A program made the position numbers and the translations under genes. A DNA stretch of 64,000 nt, taken from the NCBI RefSeq assembly GCF_021026335.1, contig NZ_JAJNCY010000003.1, forward strand, positions 1-64,000, read 5' to 3'. Numbering within the stretch: position 1 is the first letter of the stretch; the number at the start of each line of letters is the position of its first letter. The notes below the pieces were generated by a model. The model was not told the DNA's origin, searched no databases, and saw only the letters and a program-made list of their open reading frames with translations. Origin of the DNA: Rhizobium sp. C1. Its GTDB lineage: Bacteria > Pseudomonadota > Alphaproteobacteria > Rhizobiales > Rhizobiaceae. Shown in pieces: positions 24,432 through 32,747 of this stretch.

Positions 24432-27119
24432 TCAGGCGATCAGGCCGGACTGGCGCGCGGCGCTGACAGCTGCGGTGCGGGTCGTGACGTTGAGCTTGGC
24501 GAAAATGTTACGTAAATGGAATTTCACGGTGTTGTCGCTCAGCGACAGCCGGCGGCCGATCTCCTTGTTGCCCAAGCCCTGGCTGACCAGCCGCATCACC
24601 GCCTGCTCGCGCTCCGTCAGAGCGTTGGGAAGAGAAGCGTTCGCCGCCAAAGCTACCTCGGCCTTCCCGGGGTCGGCCAGCACGGCCTCCAGCCGCTTGC
24701 GGATCAGGTCCGGCAGATCGGCCTGGCGCGCAAGGGCCGTGAGGCTCTGCGAGAAGGCACTCCCTTCCAGCGACACCAGCGCGCGATAATCCGTCAGGGG
24801 CTGGGTCAGCAGAAGGTCCGAGAGCCGGGCGGCCGCCTCCGCCACGCGCCCCTCGGCGAGAGACAGGCGGATATCCAGAAGGTCGAGTTCAATGGCGCGC
24901 ACGACATGCGGCTTCTGCTTCTGCTGGGTCAGAAGCCTTGAGAAGAGGGCACGGGCCTGCGCCAGATCGCCGGTCTGCATATGGATACGCGTCCAGAGGA
25001 GCGCCGGAACGCTGCCCCGCAGGCGGAGCGACAAATCGTTGGCGGGACCATCGCCGCCAAGCCTTGCGCCGAGACCGTTAGCCTCGGCGAAGCGGATCGC
25101 CTCCTCGATATCGCCGGTCGCGATCAGCAGGCTGGCGCGCTCGGAATCGATGAGCCGCGTCAGCCGGTCGAAACCGCGCCTGCGGGCGACGGCGCGCGCA
25201 CGGTCCATGGCAGCGTGGGCGGCGATGGTGTCGCCGTCGAGCCGCAGCACGCGCTGCTGGGCGGTGAAACCGGCCGCGAGAAGGTCGTGCCAGGCATCGT
25301 GGCGCTCCACATGCGGCAGCGCCCAGGCCAGCCGTGCCTCGGCGGCCGCGTTGTCGCCGCGCGCCGTCAGTGCCTCGGCCTTCATCACATCGCCCATGGC
25401 GTCAAGATCGCTCCCGCGGCCCATGAGGCGCACGGCCTCGTCGATGAGATTATCGTAGCATTCTTCCGCCGTGGCGACATCGCCATCGAAATAGGCGGCC
25501 TGCCCGACATGGAGATAAAGGTGGATCGCGCCGAATTCCGCCCCGCCGTCGCGGAATGTCTGCATGGCAAGCCGCCCGTAGTGCTGAGCACGCTCGAGAT
25601 CGGAGCGGATGAGGAAATTGTAGGACAGCATGTTGAGAGACAGGCCGCGATGCACGAGCGCGCTGACGCTTTCCCGCGTGAGATCGGCTTCCAGTGCCGC
25701 CAGCTCCGCAGCACTCACCCAGCGGTCCGCATAAAGCGCCAGAAGAACGCCGATGACGCGAAGCGCCTGCGCCACAGCGTCGTCGGCACTGTGCGGCGTC
25801 TTGCGGGCCAGGGCCATGTAATGGTCGGCCGCATCCAGCTGGCCGGTCTTGGCGCTGACGACGGCAAGGCCGAGCGTGGTCAGCGGATAACGCGGCAGAT
25901 CGACGGCATCGGCCATGTCCGCAAGTCGTCGGAAGAGGCCCGGTCCGCCGCGCTTCGTCATGTAGACCCGTTGCCATCCGCCCGCCGCCTCGATGATTTC
26001 GGCGGCCAGCGACGGAGAGCCGGCGAGGAAGGCGTGATCGACCGCAGAGAGCAGGTCGCCCTCCTTCTGGAACCAGCGCGCCGCCCTGACGAGCCGGTCG
26101 CGGGAAGCGCTGCCTGCCTCTTCTGCCGCCTCGCGCAGATAGGCGTTGAAGACGGGATGACAGCGCATCCAGCGACCCTCACGGTCGAGCACGGCGACGG
26201 GAAGTGCATAGTCGCGCAGCAGCGCGAAGGCCGTCGTCGTGTCCCAGTCGCAAACGGCGCCGACGAGATCGCGGCTGATCGCGGGCAGACAGGCCGTTTC
26301 CATCAGGAGCCGACGCAGCGCCTCGGGCAGGCCGGAAAAGGCCTGTTCCGCGAGATAGCGGCCCATGTCCTCGTTGCGCCCGTTGAAAGCTTCGAGGATT
26401 GTCTTGCTGTCGGCGGCATCGTCGTCCACCAGCAGCCGGACCATTTGCAGCGCGACCGCCCAGCCCTCGGCGCGGCGATTGAGTTCGGCCAGTTCGTCAC
26501 CGTTCAGCCGCGCCTCGCGGCCCCCAAACAGCGCCTGCGCCTCGTGGTCGGAAAAGGCGAGTTCGGCGACGCCGATCTGGCGGAATTCGTCGGCGAGGCG
26601 GAGCGCCGAGCGCGGAACATGCGGCGTACTGCGCGACACGATGACGAATTTGACATGGGCAAGCTCGGGTCGGGCGAGTAGCCGCGCGAGTGCGCTTTCA
26701 TTCGCATCCGTCTGGGTCAGATGGTAATCGTCGAGAAATAGCGCGACCGGCCCCGGCAATCGTTCCAGTCGCGTCACAAGCACCGACAGCAGCGTGGCGA
26801 CAGACAGCGAGCCGCGGTCGCTTTCCATTGCGCCATCCGGCATGGCGGTATCGAGCATTTCGATCAGCGCCAGAAGAAAGCCGGCCTGGTCGTTGTCGTC
26901 CGGGTCGAGCGAGACCCAAAGGACCGTCGTGCCGGCGGCAGCCAGACGCGCATACCATTGCGCCGCCAGCGACGTCTTGCCGTATCCGGCGGGCGCAACG
27001 ATCAGGTTCAGCCGCCTGAGCCGGGTTTGAGCAAGGCTTTCCAGCAGCGCACGCCGCTCGATTTTTCCCTCATCGAGCGGCGGCCGGAACCTGATCTGCT
27101 TGCGGTGCGAATTCTGCAT
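24432..27119 (-). CDS. MalT-like LuxR-family transcriptional activator
   Basis: Large ATP-dependent regulator of 895 residues (STAND class). Walker A is APAGYGKTS at 42-49 and Walker B is ALFLDDYHL. A long TPR-like helical region spans about 350-800. A C-terminal LuxR HTH (LTEREQAVMRLVSQGLGNKEI, then LSDNTVKFHLRNIFAKL) spans about 830-890. The ATG at 27119 is the first in frame; an upstream TTG at 27161 is possible. It lies directly upstream of hyuBA and the transporter genes on the same strand, so it most likely activates them in response to their substrate. Confidence 0.9.
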   Translation of the reverse strand: MQNSHRKQIRFRPPLDEGKIERRALLESLAQTRLRRLNLIVAPAGYGKTSLAAQWYARLAAAGTTVLWVSLDPDDNDQAGFLLALIEMLDTAMPDGAMESDRGSLSVATLLSVLVTRLERLPGPVALFLDDYHLTQTDANESALARLLARPELAHVKFVIVSRSTPHVPRSALRLADEFRQIGVAELAFSDHEAQALFGGREARLNGDELAELNRRAEGWAVALQMVRLLVDDDAADSKTILEAFNGRNEDMGRYLAEQAFSGLPEALRRLLMETACLPAISRDLVGAVCDWDTTTAFALLRDYALPVAVLDREGRWMRCHPVFNAYLREAAEEAGSASRDRLVRAARWFQKEGDLLSAVDHAFLAGSPSLAAEIIEAAGGWQRVYMTKRGGPGLFRRLADMADAVDLPRYPLTTLGLAVVSAKTGQLDAADHYMALARKTPHSADDAVAQALRVIGVLLALYADRWVSAAELAALEADLTRESVSALVHRGLSLNMLSYNFLIRSDLERAQHYGRLAMQTFRDGGAEFGAIHLYLHVGQAAYFDGDVATAEECYDNLIDEAVRLMGRGSDLDAMGDVMKAEALTARGDNAAAEARLAWALPHVERHDAWHDLLAAGFTAQQRVLRLDGDTIAAHAAMDRARAVARRRGFDRLTRLIDSERASLLIATGDIEEAIRFAEANGLGARLGGDGPANDLSLRLRGSVPALLWTRIHMQTGDLAQARALFSRLLTQQKQKPHVVRAIELDLLDIRLSLAEGRVAEAAARLSDLLLTQPLTDYRALVSLEGSAFSQSLTALARQADLPDLIRKRLEAVLADPGKAEVALAANASLPNALTEREQAVMRLVSQGLGNKEIGRRLSLSDNTVKFHLRNIFAKLNVTTRTAAVSAARQSGLIA

Positions 27120-27262
27120 CCGGCTTTTCTTAAAGTATTTGCCGAGATGGTCCAGAGGCAAGGCCCGGCAGATCTGCCTGACTGGAGCGGAGCCGTCCGG
27201 CGGTGATTGATCAAGGCTTTGGCCTGACCCGGGCGGTCCCGTGAGATGTCGGCGTCGTCACC

Positions 27263-28282
27263 CTAAGGGGCGCCATCAGGCCGGGGCCGGCGCTTGGAGC
27301 GCAGGGTTCCGGGCGAGTGGCCGAAAACCTTCTTGAAGGTCTTGGCGAAATAGGAGGCATTGGTGAAGCCTACCTCGACGGCGATGTCGACGAGCGGTGT
27401 TCTGGTCTTGAGCACCATCTGCCTGGCGCGCTCCAGCCGGACCTTCTGGTAGACTGCCGCCGGTGTGTTGTTCGTATTCTCGATAAAGATCCGCTCCAGC
27501 TGGCGTCTCGACAGACCAACCGATTTCGCGATGGCCGGGATTGAGATCTTCTTCTCGACATGGCTTTCCATCAGGATCAGCGCTGCCCGCAGCCGGTCGT
27601 CGCCGCTCTCGATTTCCAGCGGCCGGCGCGGCTGGATGTCGAAGGCGGTGCGGGCCTTGTCGATCTGCAGCACTTCCAGCGCATTGCGCTCGGCTGCGCG
27701 TCCGACATGGCGGCGCACGATGGAGGCTGCCAGATCCGCAGCGCTGCTGCCGCCCGCGCAGGAGCCGCGTTCACGGTCGAGATTGTAAAGCCGGTCAGCG
27801 CGGACGGGATGATCGGGGAAGCGTTCGCGGAAGGTCTGATAGTGCAGCCAGCTGACACAGGTCTCGTGCTGCCCCATCAGCCCGGCTTCTGCAAGAATGA
27901 ACGTGCCGGTGCAGATGCCGATCAGCGGCACTCTTCTGGCCGCCGTCTTCTTCAGGAAGGCAAGAGTCTCGTGATCGACCGCCAGATCGTTGCGCAACAG
28001 CCCGCCGACCACCGCCACGTAGTCGAATTCCGCAGGATCGACAAAGTCGGAGGTCGGGGCCACCTGAACCCCGCAGCTTGAGGTGATGAGATGGCGGGTG
28101 CTGCCCAGCACTTTCCAGTCGGCCAGGATGCGGCCCGATTTATCCGCCTCGTCGCTGGCGAGCCGCAATGTATCTACAAACAGCGCGAAAGCGGACAGCG
28201 TGAAGGAGCGCGCCAGCACGAAGCCGACCTGAAGGCGCTTCCCACCGGTTGCCTCACGAGCCTTTTGCTGCGGCAGTTTCAA
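27263..28282 (-). CDS. GlxA-type AraC-family regulator (DJ-1/PfpI plus HTH)
   Basis: A 339-residue regulator with an N-terminal DJ-1/PfpI-like domain (VGFVLARSFTLSAFALFVDTLRLA; nucleophile-elbow region LIGICTGTFILAEAGL) and a C-terminal AraC HTH pair (SIPAIAKSVGLSRRQLERIF and VDIAVEVGFTNASYFAKTFKK). The likely start is a TTG at 28282 with AGGGAG 8 bp before it; the open frame continues upstream without a better start. It is divergent from an amino-acid ABC importer. Members of this family typically control uptake or use of arginine, carnitine or other quaternary amines; here the target is probably the importer. Confidence 0.88.
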   Translation of the reverse strand: MKLPQQKAREATGGKRLQVGFVLARSFTLSAFALFVDTLRLASDEADKSGRILADWKVLGSTRHLITSSCGVQVAPTSDFVDPAEFDYVAVVGGLLRNDLAVDHETLAFLKKTAARRVPLIGICTGTFILAEAGLMGQHETCVSWLHYQTFRERFPDHPVRADRLYNLDRERGSCAGGSSAADLAASIVRRHVGRAAERNALEVLQIDKARTAFDIQPRRPLEIESGDDRLRAALILMESHVEKKISIPAIAKSVGLSRRQLERIFIENTNNTPAAVYQKVRLERARQMVLKTRTPLVDIAVEVGFTNASYFAKTFKKVFGHSPGTLRSKRRPRPDGAP

Positions 28283-28605
28283 TCGGAAATCTCCCTGCGC
28301 TATAGGGCGTCCGCCCTGCGCCGCTTGCACTCTATCGTACGCCAACCCCACTATACTAGGACCGGCGCGACCGGCGAGGCTGTTTCCGGACCGACCGAAA
28401 TCGGGCGAGGGCCGACGCCGGCGAAGCATCGAAAGAGATCGTTTGCCCAAATCAAAGGCAAATATTCCACGTCGCTGGTGGAACCGCGAAAAACCTTCGC
28501 CGTTAGTGATGGAATTTGAAGTCCTGTGCGCATCGCGGCTCTCAGCGCCGTGCCATATTCACCGCATCGGGAAATCGTCCCGCAATGACAAGTTCGGATA
28601 CAATC

Positions 28606-29382
28606 ATGAAACTCATTCACACGCTCCTCGCTGCCGCAACCTTTGCCCAGATCGCGCTTGCCGGCGCGGCCTATGCCGGCTCCAATCTCGACGAGATCAA
28701 GAAGGCGGACACTCTGAAGATCGGCACCGAAGGCACCTATGCGCCCTTCACCTATCACGATGCCTCCGGCAAGCTGGTCGGATTCGACGTGGAGATCGGC
28801 GAAGCGATTGCCAAGAAGCTGGGCGTGAAGCCGGAATTCATCGAGGGCAAGTGGGACGGTCTGATCGCCGGCCTGGACGCCAAACGCTATGATGTCGTGA
28901 TCAACCAGGTCGGCATCACCGAAGCGCGCAAGAAGAAATACGATTTCTCCGAGCCCTATATCGCTTCCAAGGCTGTGCTGATCGTCAAGCAGGACAATGA
29001 CAAGATCAAGTCCTTTGCCGATCTGAAAGGCAAGAAGGCCGCTCAGTCCCTGACGAGCAACTTCGGCAAGCTCGCCGAATCCAATGGTGCGGAACTGGTG
29101 GGCACCGATGGGTTCGACCAGTCGATCCAGCTCGTGCTGACCGGTCGTGCGGACGCGACCATCAACGACAGCCTGTCCTTCCTGGATTTCAAGAAGCACA
29201 AGCCTGACGCGCCGGTGAAGGTGGTTGCCACTGAAGCAAATGCCGACTATTCCGGCATCATCATCCGCAAGGGCGAGCCGGAGCTTCTGGCCGCCATCAA
29301 CAAAGCACTGGCCGACATCAAGGCCGATGGCACCTACGATGCGATCTCGAAGAAGTATTTCGGCGAGGACGTCTCGAAGTAA
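28606..29382 (+). CDS. Amino-acid ABC transporter substrate-binding protein
   Basis: Periplasmic family-3 binding protein (258 residues) with a signal peptide ending at AGAAYAG near residue 22. The mature part has LKIGTEGTYAPFTYHDASGKLVG, the first ligand-loop region of the polar amino-acid/cystine-binding family, and INQVGITEARKKKYDFSEPY. Starts at 28606 and 28585 are both possible; the signal peptide favours 28606. It is followed by permease and ATPase genes. The family call is firm; which amino acid is bound (cystine type is closest by eye) is not. Confidence 0.9.
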   Translation: MKLIHTLLAAATFAQIALAGAAYAGSNLDEIKKADTLKIGTEGTYAPFTYHDASGKLVGFDVEIGEAIAKKLGVKPEFIEGKWDGLIAGLDAKRYDVVINQVGITEARKKKYDFSEPYIASKAVLIVKQDNDKIKSFADLKGKKAAQSLTSNFGKLAESNGAELVGTDGFDQSIQLVLTGRADATINDSLSFLDFKKHKPDAPVKVVATEANADYSGIIIRKGEPELLAAINKALADIKADGTYDAISKKYFGEDVSK

Positions 29383-29470
29383 ATCGGCCGGTTTCGTCAA
29401 CGCCGTGACATCGTTATAATCCGATCCGCTCCGGCATGCCGGGGCGGATCGTTTTTCAGGGGTATACGAT

Positions 29471-30151
29471 TTGCCTTCCTGGCTTCAACTCATGCTGGAT
29501 TCGCTCCAGCCGCTTCTCTGGGCGGGCCTGATCTTCACGGTGCCGCTGACGCTGCTCTCCTTTGTGCTCGGTCTGGCGCTGGGTCTCGTCACGGCGATCG
29601 CCCGGCTTTTTGGCCCGCGGCCGGTGTCGGACGTCGCCCGCTTTTATGTCTGGGTGATCCGCGGAACGCCGCTGCTGGTGCAGCTCTTCGTCATTTTCTA
29701 CGGGCTTCCGAGCGCCGGGATTCTGCTGTCGGCCTTTCCGGCCGCGTTGATCGGCTTCACCCTCAATGTCGGGGCCTATACGTCGGAAATCATCCGTGCC
29801 GCGATATCGTCCGTGCCGCGCGGCCAGTGGGAGGCCGCCTATTCGATCGGCATGAGCTGGAGCCAGGCCATGCGCCGCACGATCCTGCCGCAGGCAACGC
29901 GCGTTGCCGTGCCGCCGCTTTCCAACACCTTCATTTCGTTGGTCAAGGACACATCGCTCGCTGCCGCCATCACGGTGCCCGAGCTGTTCCAGACCGCGCA
30001 GCGGATTGTCGCCACGACCTATGAGCCGCTGATCCTTTATATTGAAGCAGCGCTGATCTATCTGGCGATGAGCTCGGTTCTCTCGCTCTTGCAGACGCGG
30101 CTGGAGCGCCGCTTTGCCCGCTATGGCGGCTTCCTGGAGGCGCGCACATGA
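29471..30151 (+). CDS. Amino-acid ABC transporter permease
   Basis: A 226-residue permease with five membrane segments and the HisM/TcyL-type signature YVWVIRGTPLLVQLFVIFYGLP and the EAA-type loop EAAYSIGMSWSQAMRRTILP. The start is a TTG at 29471 with AGGGG before it. Its stop overlaps the ATPase start by 4 bp. Transport probably uses a homodimer since only one permease gene is present. Confidence 0.93.
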   Translation: MPSWLQLMLDSLQPLLWAGLIFTVPLTLLSFVLGLALGLVTAIARLFGPRPVSDVARFYVWVIRGTPLLVQLFVIFYGLPSAGILLSAFPAALIGFTLNVGAYTSEIIRAAISSVPRGQWEAAYSIGMSWSQAMRRTILPQATRVAVPPLSNTFISLVKDTSLAAAITVPELFQTAQRIVATTYEPLILYIEAALIYLAMSSVLSLLQTRLERRFARYGGFLEART

Positions 30152-30909
30152 TCGAAGTGTCCCACATCGAAAAGCGCTTCGGCGACAATGTGGTTCTGAA
30201 GGATGTCAGCGTCACCCTCGCCGAAGGGACGGTGACGGCGCTTGTCGGGCCTTCCGGCGGCGGCAAGAGTACGCTGCTGCGCTGCATCAACCTGCTGGAA
30301 ATTCCAACCGCCGGCACGATCCGCATCGGCGACAAGGCGCTCGAACTCCAGCCCGGCAAAAAAGTCGGCTGGGATGCGATCCAGCCCCTGCGCCGTCAGA
30401 CCGGCATGGTCTTCCAGAATTTCCAGCTCTTCCCGCATCAATCGGCCATCGAGAACGTGATGGAAGGCCTTGTGACGGTGCTGAAATGGCCGAAGGAAAA
30501 GGCGCGCGCCCATGCGCTCGAACTTCTGCAGAAGGTCGGCATGGCGCATAAGGCGGATGCGTGGCCGGCGACGCTTTCTGGCGGTCAGCAACAGCGTGTG
30601 GCGATTGCCCGCGCGCTGGCCCCGTCGCCGCGCGTCTTGCTCTGCGACGAACCGACCTCGGCGCTCGACCCGGAACTGGCGGAAGAAGTGGTCGAAGTCC
30701 TGAGCCGGCTCGCCCGTGAAGGCACAACGATGATCATGGCGACGCACGACCTGCGTCTGGCGTCGCGCGTTGCCGACCAGGTGCTGTTTCTCGATGGCGG
30801 CGTGATTGTCGAGCAGGGTGCGCCGAACCGGATTTTCCAGACGCCCGAGCGGGAACGCACGAAGAAATTCATCGCGTCGCTGAATGCCGGGCATAGCTAC
30901 GACATCTGA
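30148..30909 (+). CDS. Amino-acid ABC transporter ATP-binding protein
   Basis: A 253-residue ATPase of the polar amino-acid uptake family. Walker A is GPSGGGKST, the Q-loop is MVFQNFQLFPH, the signature is LSGGQQQRVAIARAL, Walker B is VLLCDEPTSALDPEL and the H-loop is MATHDLRLA. It is the last gene of the three-gene importer operon and is closed by the hairpin at 30964-30991. Confidence 0.94.
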   Translation: MIEVSHIEKRFGDNVVLKDVSVTLAEGTVTALVGPSGGGKSTLLRCINLLEIPTAGTIRIGDKALELQPGKKVGWDAIQPLRRQTGMVFQNFQLFPHQSAIENVMEGLVTVLKWPKEKARAHALELLQKVGMAHKADAWPATLSGGQQQRVAIARALAPSPRVLLCDEPTSALDPELAEEVVEVLSRLAREGTTMIMATHDLRLASRVADQVLFLDGGVIVEQGAPNRIFQTPERERTKKFIASLNAGHSYDI

Positions 30910-30963
30910 GGTACAGGCGCACCGGCGATTTCGCCTTTCGCGTGTTGCCGACATCATAAAAAA

Positions 30964-30991
30964 AACCAGCCTGATGCACGTCAGGCTGGTT
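30964..30991. terminator. Bidirectional rho-independent terminator
   Basis: AACCAGCCTGA (30964-30974) pairs with TCAGGCTGGTT (30981-30991) around TGCACG. A run of A precedes it and GTTTG follows, so it can stop transcription best on the minus strand but also ends the plus-strand importer operon. Confidence 0.8.
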
Positions 30992-31073
30992 GTTTGAAGG
31001 AAAGACTCAGAAACTGTTCTGACGCTCGGGCGTCACAGCCCGCCGCGTCGTATCGCGGTTAGGCAGACATGAA

Positions 31074-31129
31074 AAAGCCGCCAAACGCGACGCGCCTCTC
31101 GCGGGCTGCGTTCGCTGTTCGGCGGCTTT
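31074..31129. repeat. 56 bp inverted repeat, possible sRNA end or terminator
   Basis: AAAGCCGCC (31074-31082) pairs with GGCGGCTTT (31121-31129). Inner bases AACGC and GCGTT extend the stem discontinuously. A-run before and TTT after resemble a terminator on either strand, but no annotated gene ends here, which leaves room for a small RNA. Confidence 0.45.
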
Positions 31130-31437
31130 ATCTCGAGCGCCATTCTTGGGCGCTATCGTTTTCAGTCCCCTCTGGACCTGTTTTCAGGAAAGCACGAACC
31201 GTGCCAGATGGGAAAATCTCGGCCGACAAGGTGCTTTCTCGATGATGGGTCCCGAAGTTTCGGCCAGGCTGCTCATATCATGGACCTGCTTTTCTCCGTC
31301 CTGCATATTTTTTGGCCACTGCTCCTGTCTTGAACTTCCCGGTGAGCTCAGGAGCGATGTGGTCCATTATTCGCTTGATGTCCGGCGCTTGGGCGCGATA
31401 CGAGCAGGTATCGACCAGTGTTTCGAGGGGGCGGGAC

Positions 31438-32463
31438 TTGAAAGCGAGCATCAAGGACATTGCCGCCAGGGCAGGAACCTCGGTATCGACCGTGTCGCGT
31501 GCGCTCAACCGGTCGGGATATGTGTCTCCTGATGTGCAGGCGCGGGTGGAAGAGGCCGTTCGCGAGTTGAACTATACGCCCAGCAAGGATGCCCGCATGC
31601 TGCGCGGCGCGCCAAGCCGGGTCATCGGGCTGATGTTGCCAGCCGTCGATGTGCCCTTTTTCGGCATTCTTGCGCAGGCGATCGAGCAGGCTCTTTTTCA
31701 GAAGGGCTATCAGACGCTCATCTGCTGCACGGCCGAGAATGTCGAACGCGAGGCGCGTTATGTTTCCATGTTGCTGTCGCAGCGTGTTGATGGCGTCATC
31801 GTGGCCAGCGCGTTCGGTGAGAATGCCCATTTTTCCGCGTTTTCCGCCGCCGGAGTGCCCGTTGTCGCGATCGACCGCGATCTGGGCCCGTTTGCCGATC
31901 ATCTTGTCACGGCCGATCACCAGACGGGGGCCCGGCTGATGGTCCAGCATCTGACCGCGCTCGGTCATCGCCAGGTGGCGGCCATTGGTGCGCCGGCGCA
32001 CAGCCAGTCGATCCAGTTGCGGCTGCAATCGATCAAGGAAGCGCTCGTTGCGGCAGGGCAGGAGCTTGTGGCGGTCGCGCTTGGGGAAGAGCATTCATTC
32101 TCCGCCGCCTATGCGATGGCGAGGTCGGTCATTGCAGATCATCCCGAGGTGACGGCAATCATCGGCATGACGGATATTGCCGCCATTGCCGCCATTCATG
32201 CCGTCCATGATTGCGGCCGCTCGGTTCCGGCCGACGTTTCGGTCATCGGCTTCGATGATCTGCCTGAGGCTGCTTATGTCATTCCCAGCCTGACAACAGT
32301 CGCCCAGCCGATCCGCGAGATCGGCGAACAGGCGGCCCGCGTCATCAAGGCGGCAATCGCCGAACGGAAAGGGCAGGATGGATCTGCCCCGGATGCCGTG
32401 ATCCGCCTGCCCGTCCAGCTCGTGGAGCGGCAATCCACTGCGCCAGTCCGCGATCGCCGCTGA
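31438..32463 (+). CDS. LacI-family transcriptional regulator
   Basis: A 341-residue repressor-type regulator: HTH in ASIKDIAARAGTSVSTVSRALNRSGYVS and a periplasmic-binding-protein-like sensor domain (VIGLMLPAVDVPFFGILAQAIEQ, GVIVASAF, VIGFDDLPEAAYVIPSLTTVAQP). The start is a TTG at 31438 with GAGGGGG 4-6 bp before it; the open frame further upstream lacks ribosome sites. No sugar operon adjoins it directly; the next gene is an ExsE-like exporter 284 bp downstream. It might act in trans on the operon at 34613-40176, which has a LacI-like operator but no regulator of its own. Confidence 0.9.
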   Translation: MKASIKDIAARAGTSVSTVSRALNRSGYVSPDVQARVEEAVRELNYTPSKDARMLRGAPSRVIGLMLPAVDVPFFGILAQAIEQALFQKGYQTLICCTAENVEREARYVSMLLSQRVDGVIVASAFGENAHFSAFSAAGVPVVAIDRDLGPFADHLVTADHQTGARLMVQHLTALGHRQVAAIGAPAHSQSIQLRLQSIKEALVAAGQELVAVALGEEHSFSAAYAMARSVIADHPEVTAIIGMTDIAAIAAIHAVHDCGRSVPADVSVIGFDDLPEAAYVIPSLTTVAQPIREIGEQAARVIKAAIAERKGQDGSAPDAVIRLPVQLVERQSTAPVRDRR

Positions 32464-32747
32464 AGGCAGTCCAACCGGCTGATCTTTGGACTGCTTTCAT
32501 GAACTTCCCAAAGCTCGATTCCTGAGACATGCCCGGAAGCATCCGTACCGAAAGGCCTTTGGACGGTCGCGGCAACCCCTGCGCCCAAGCCTTAATGTGC
32601 GTCTGCCGCGGCCTCTTCCGGGAACTATCCGATGCAGTGCCGCGTTTTCAGCCGGGCTCACGAAAACAGCGCAGCGCGTTGCATTTGAGAAACGCGCCAC
32701 TGGACCAGCACACTTTCCCGAGCCTGCATATTTGATTGGGGGACAAT

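Larger units (their letters stand above)
30910..31437. other. Intergenic region with two strong hairpins
   Basis: About 530 bp between the amino-acid ATPase and the LacI regulator, with no convincing gene. It holds the operon terminator (30964-30991) and a second larger inverted repeat (31074-31129). The last 100 bp contain the LacI ribosome site (GAGGGGG before the TTG at 31438). Confidence 0.5.

Noticed and set aside
22793-24466. 557-codon plus-strand open frame opposite hyuB
   Set aside because: Shadow of hyuB; no family features.
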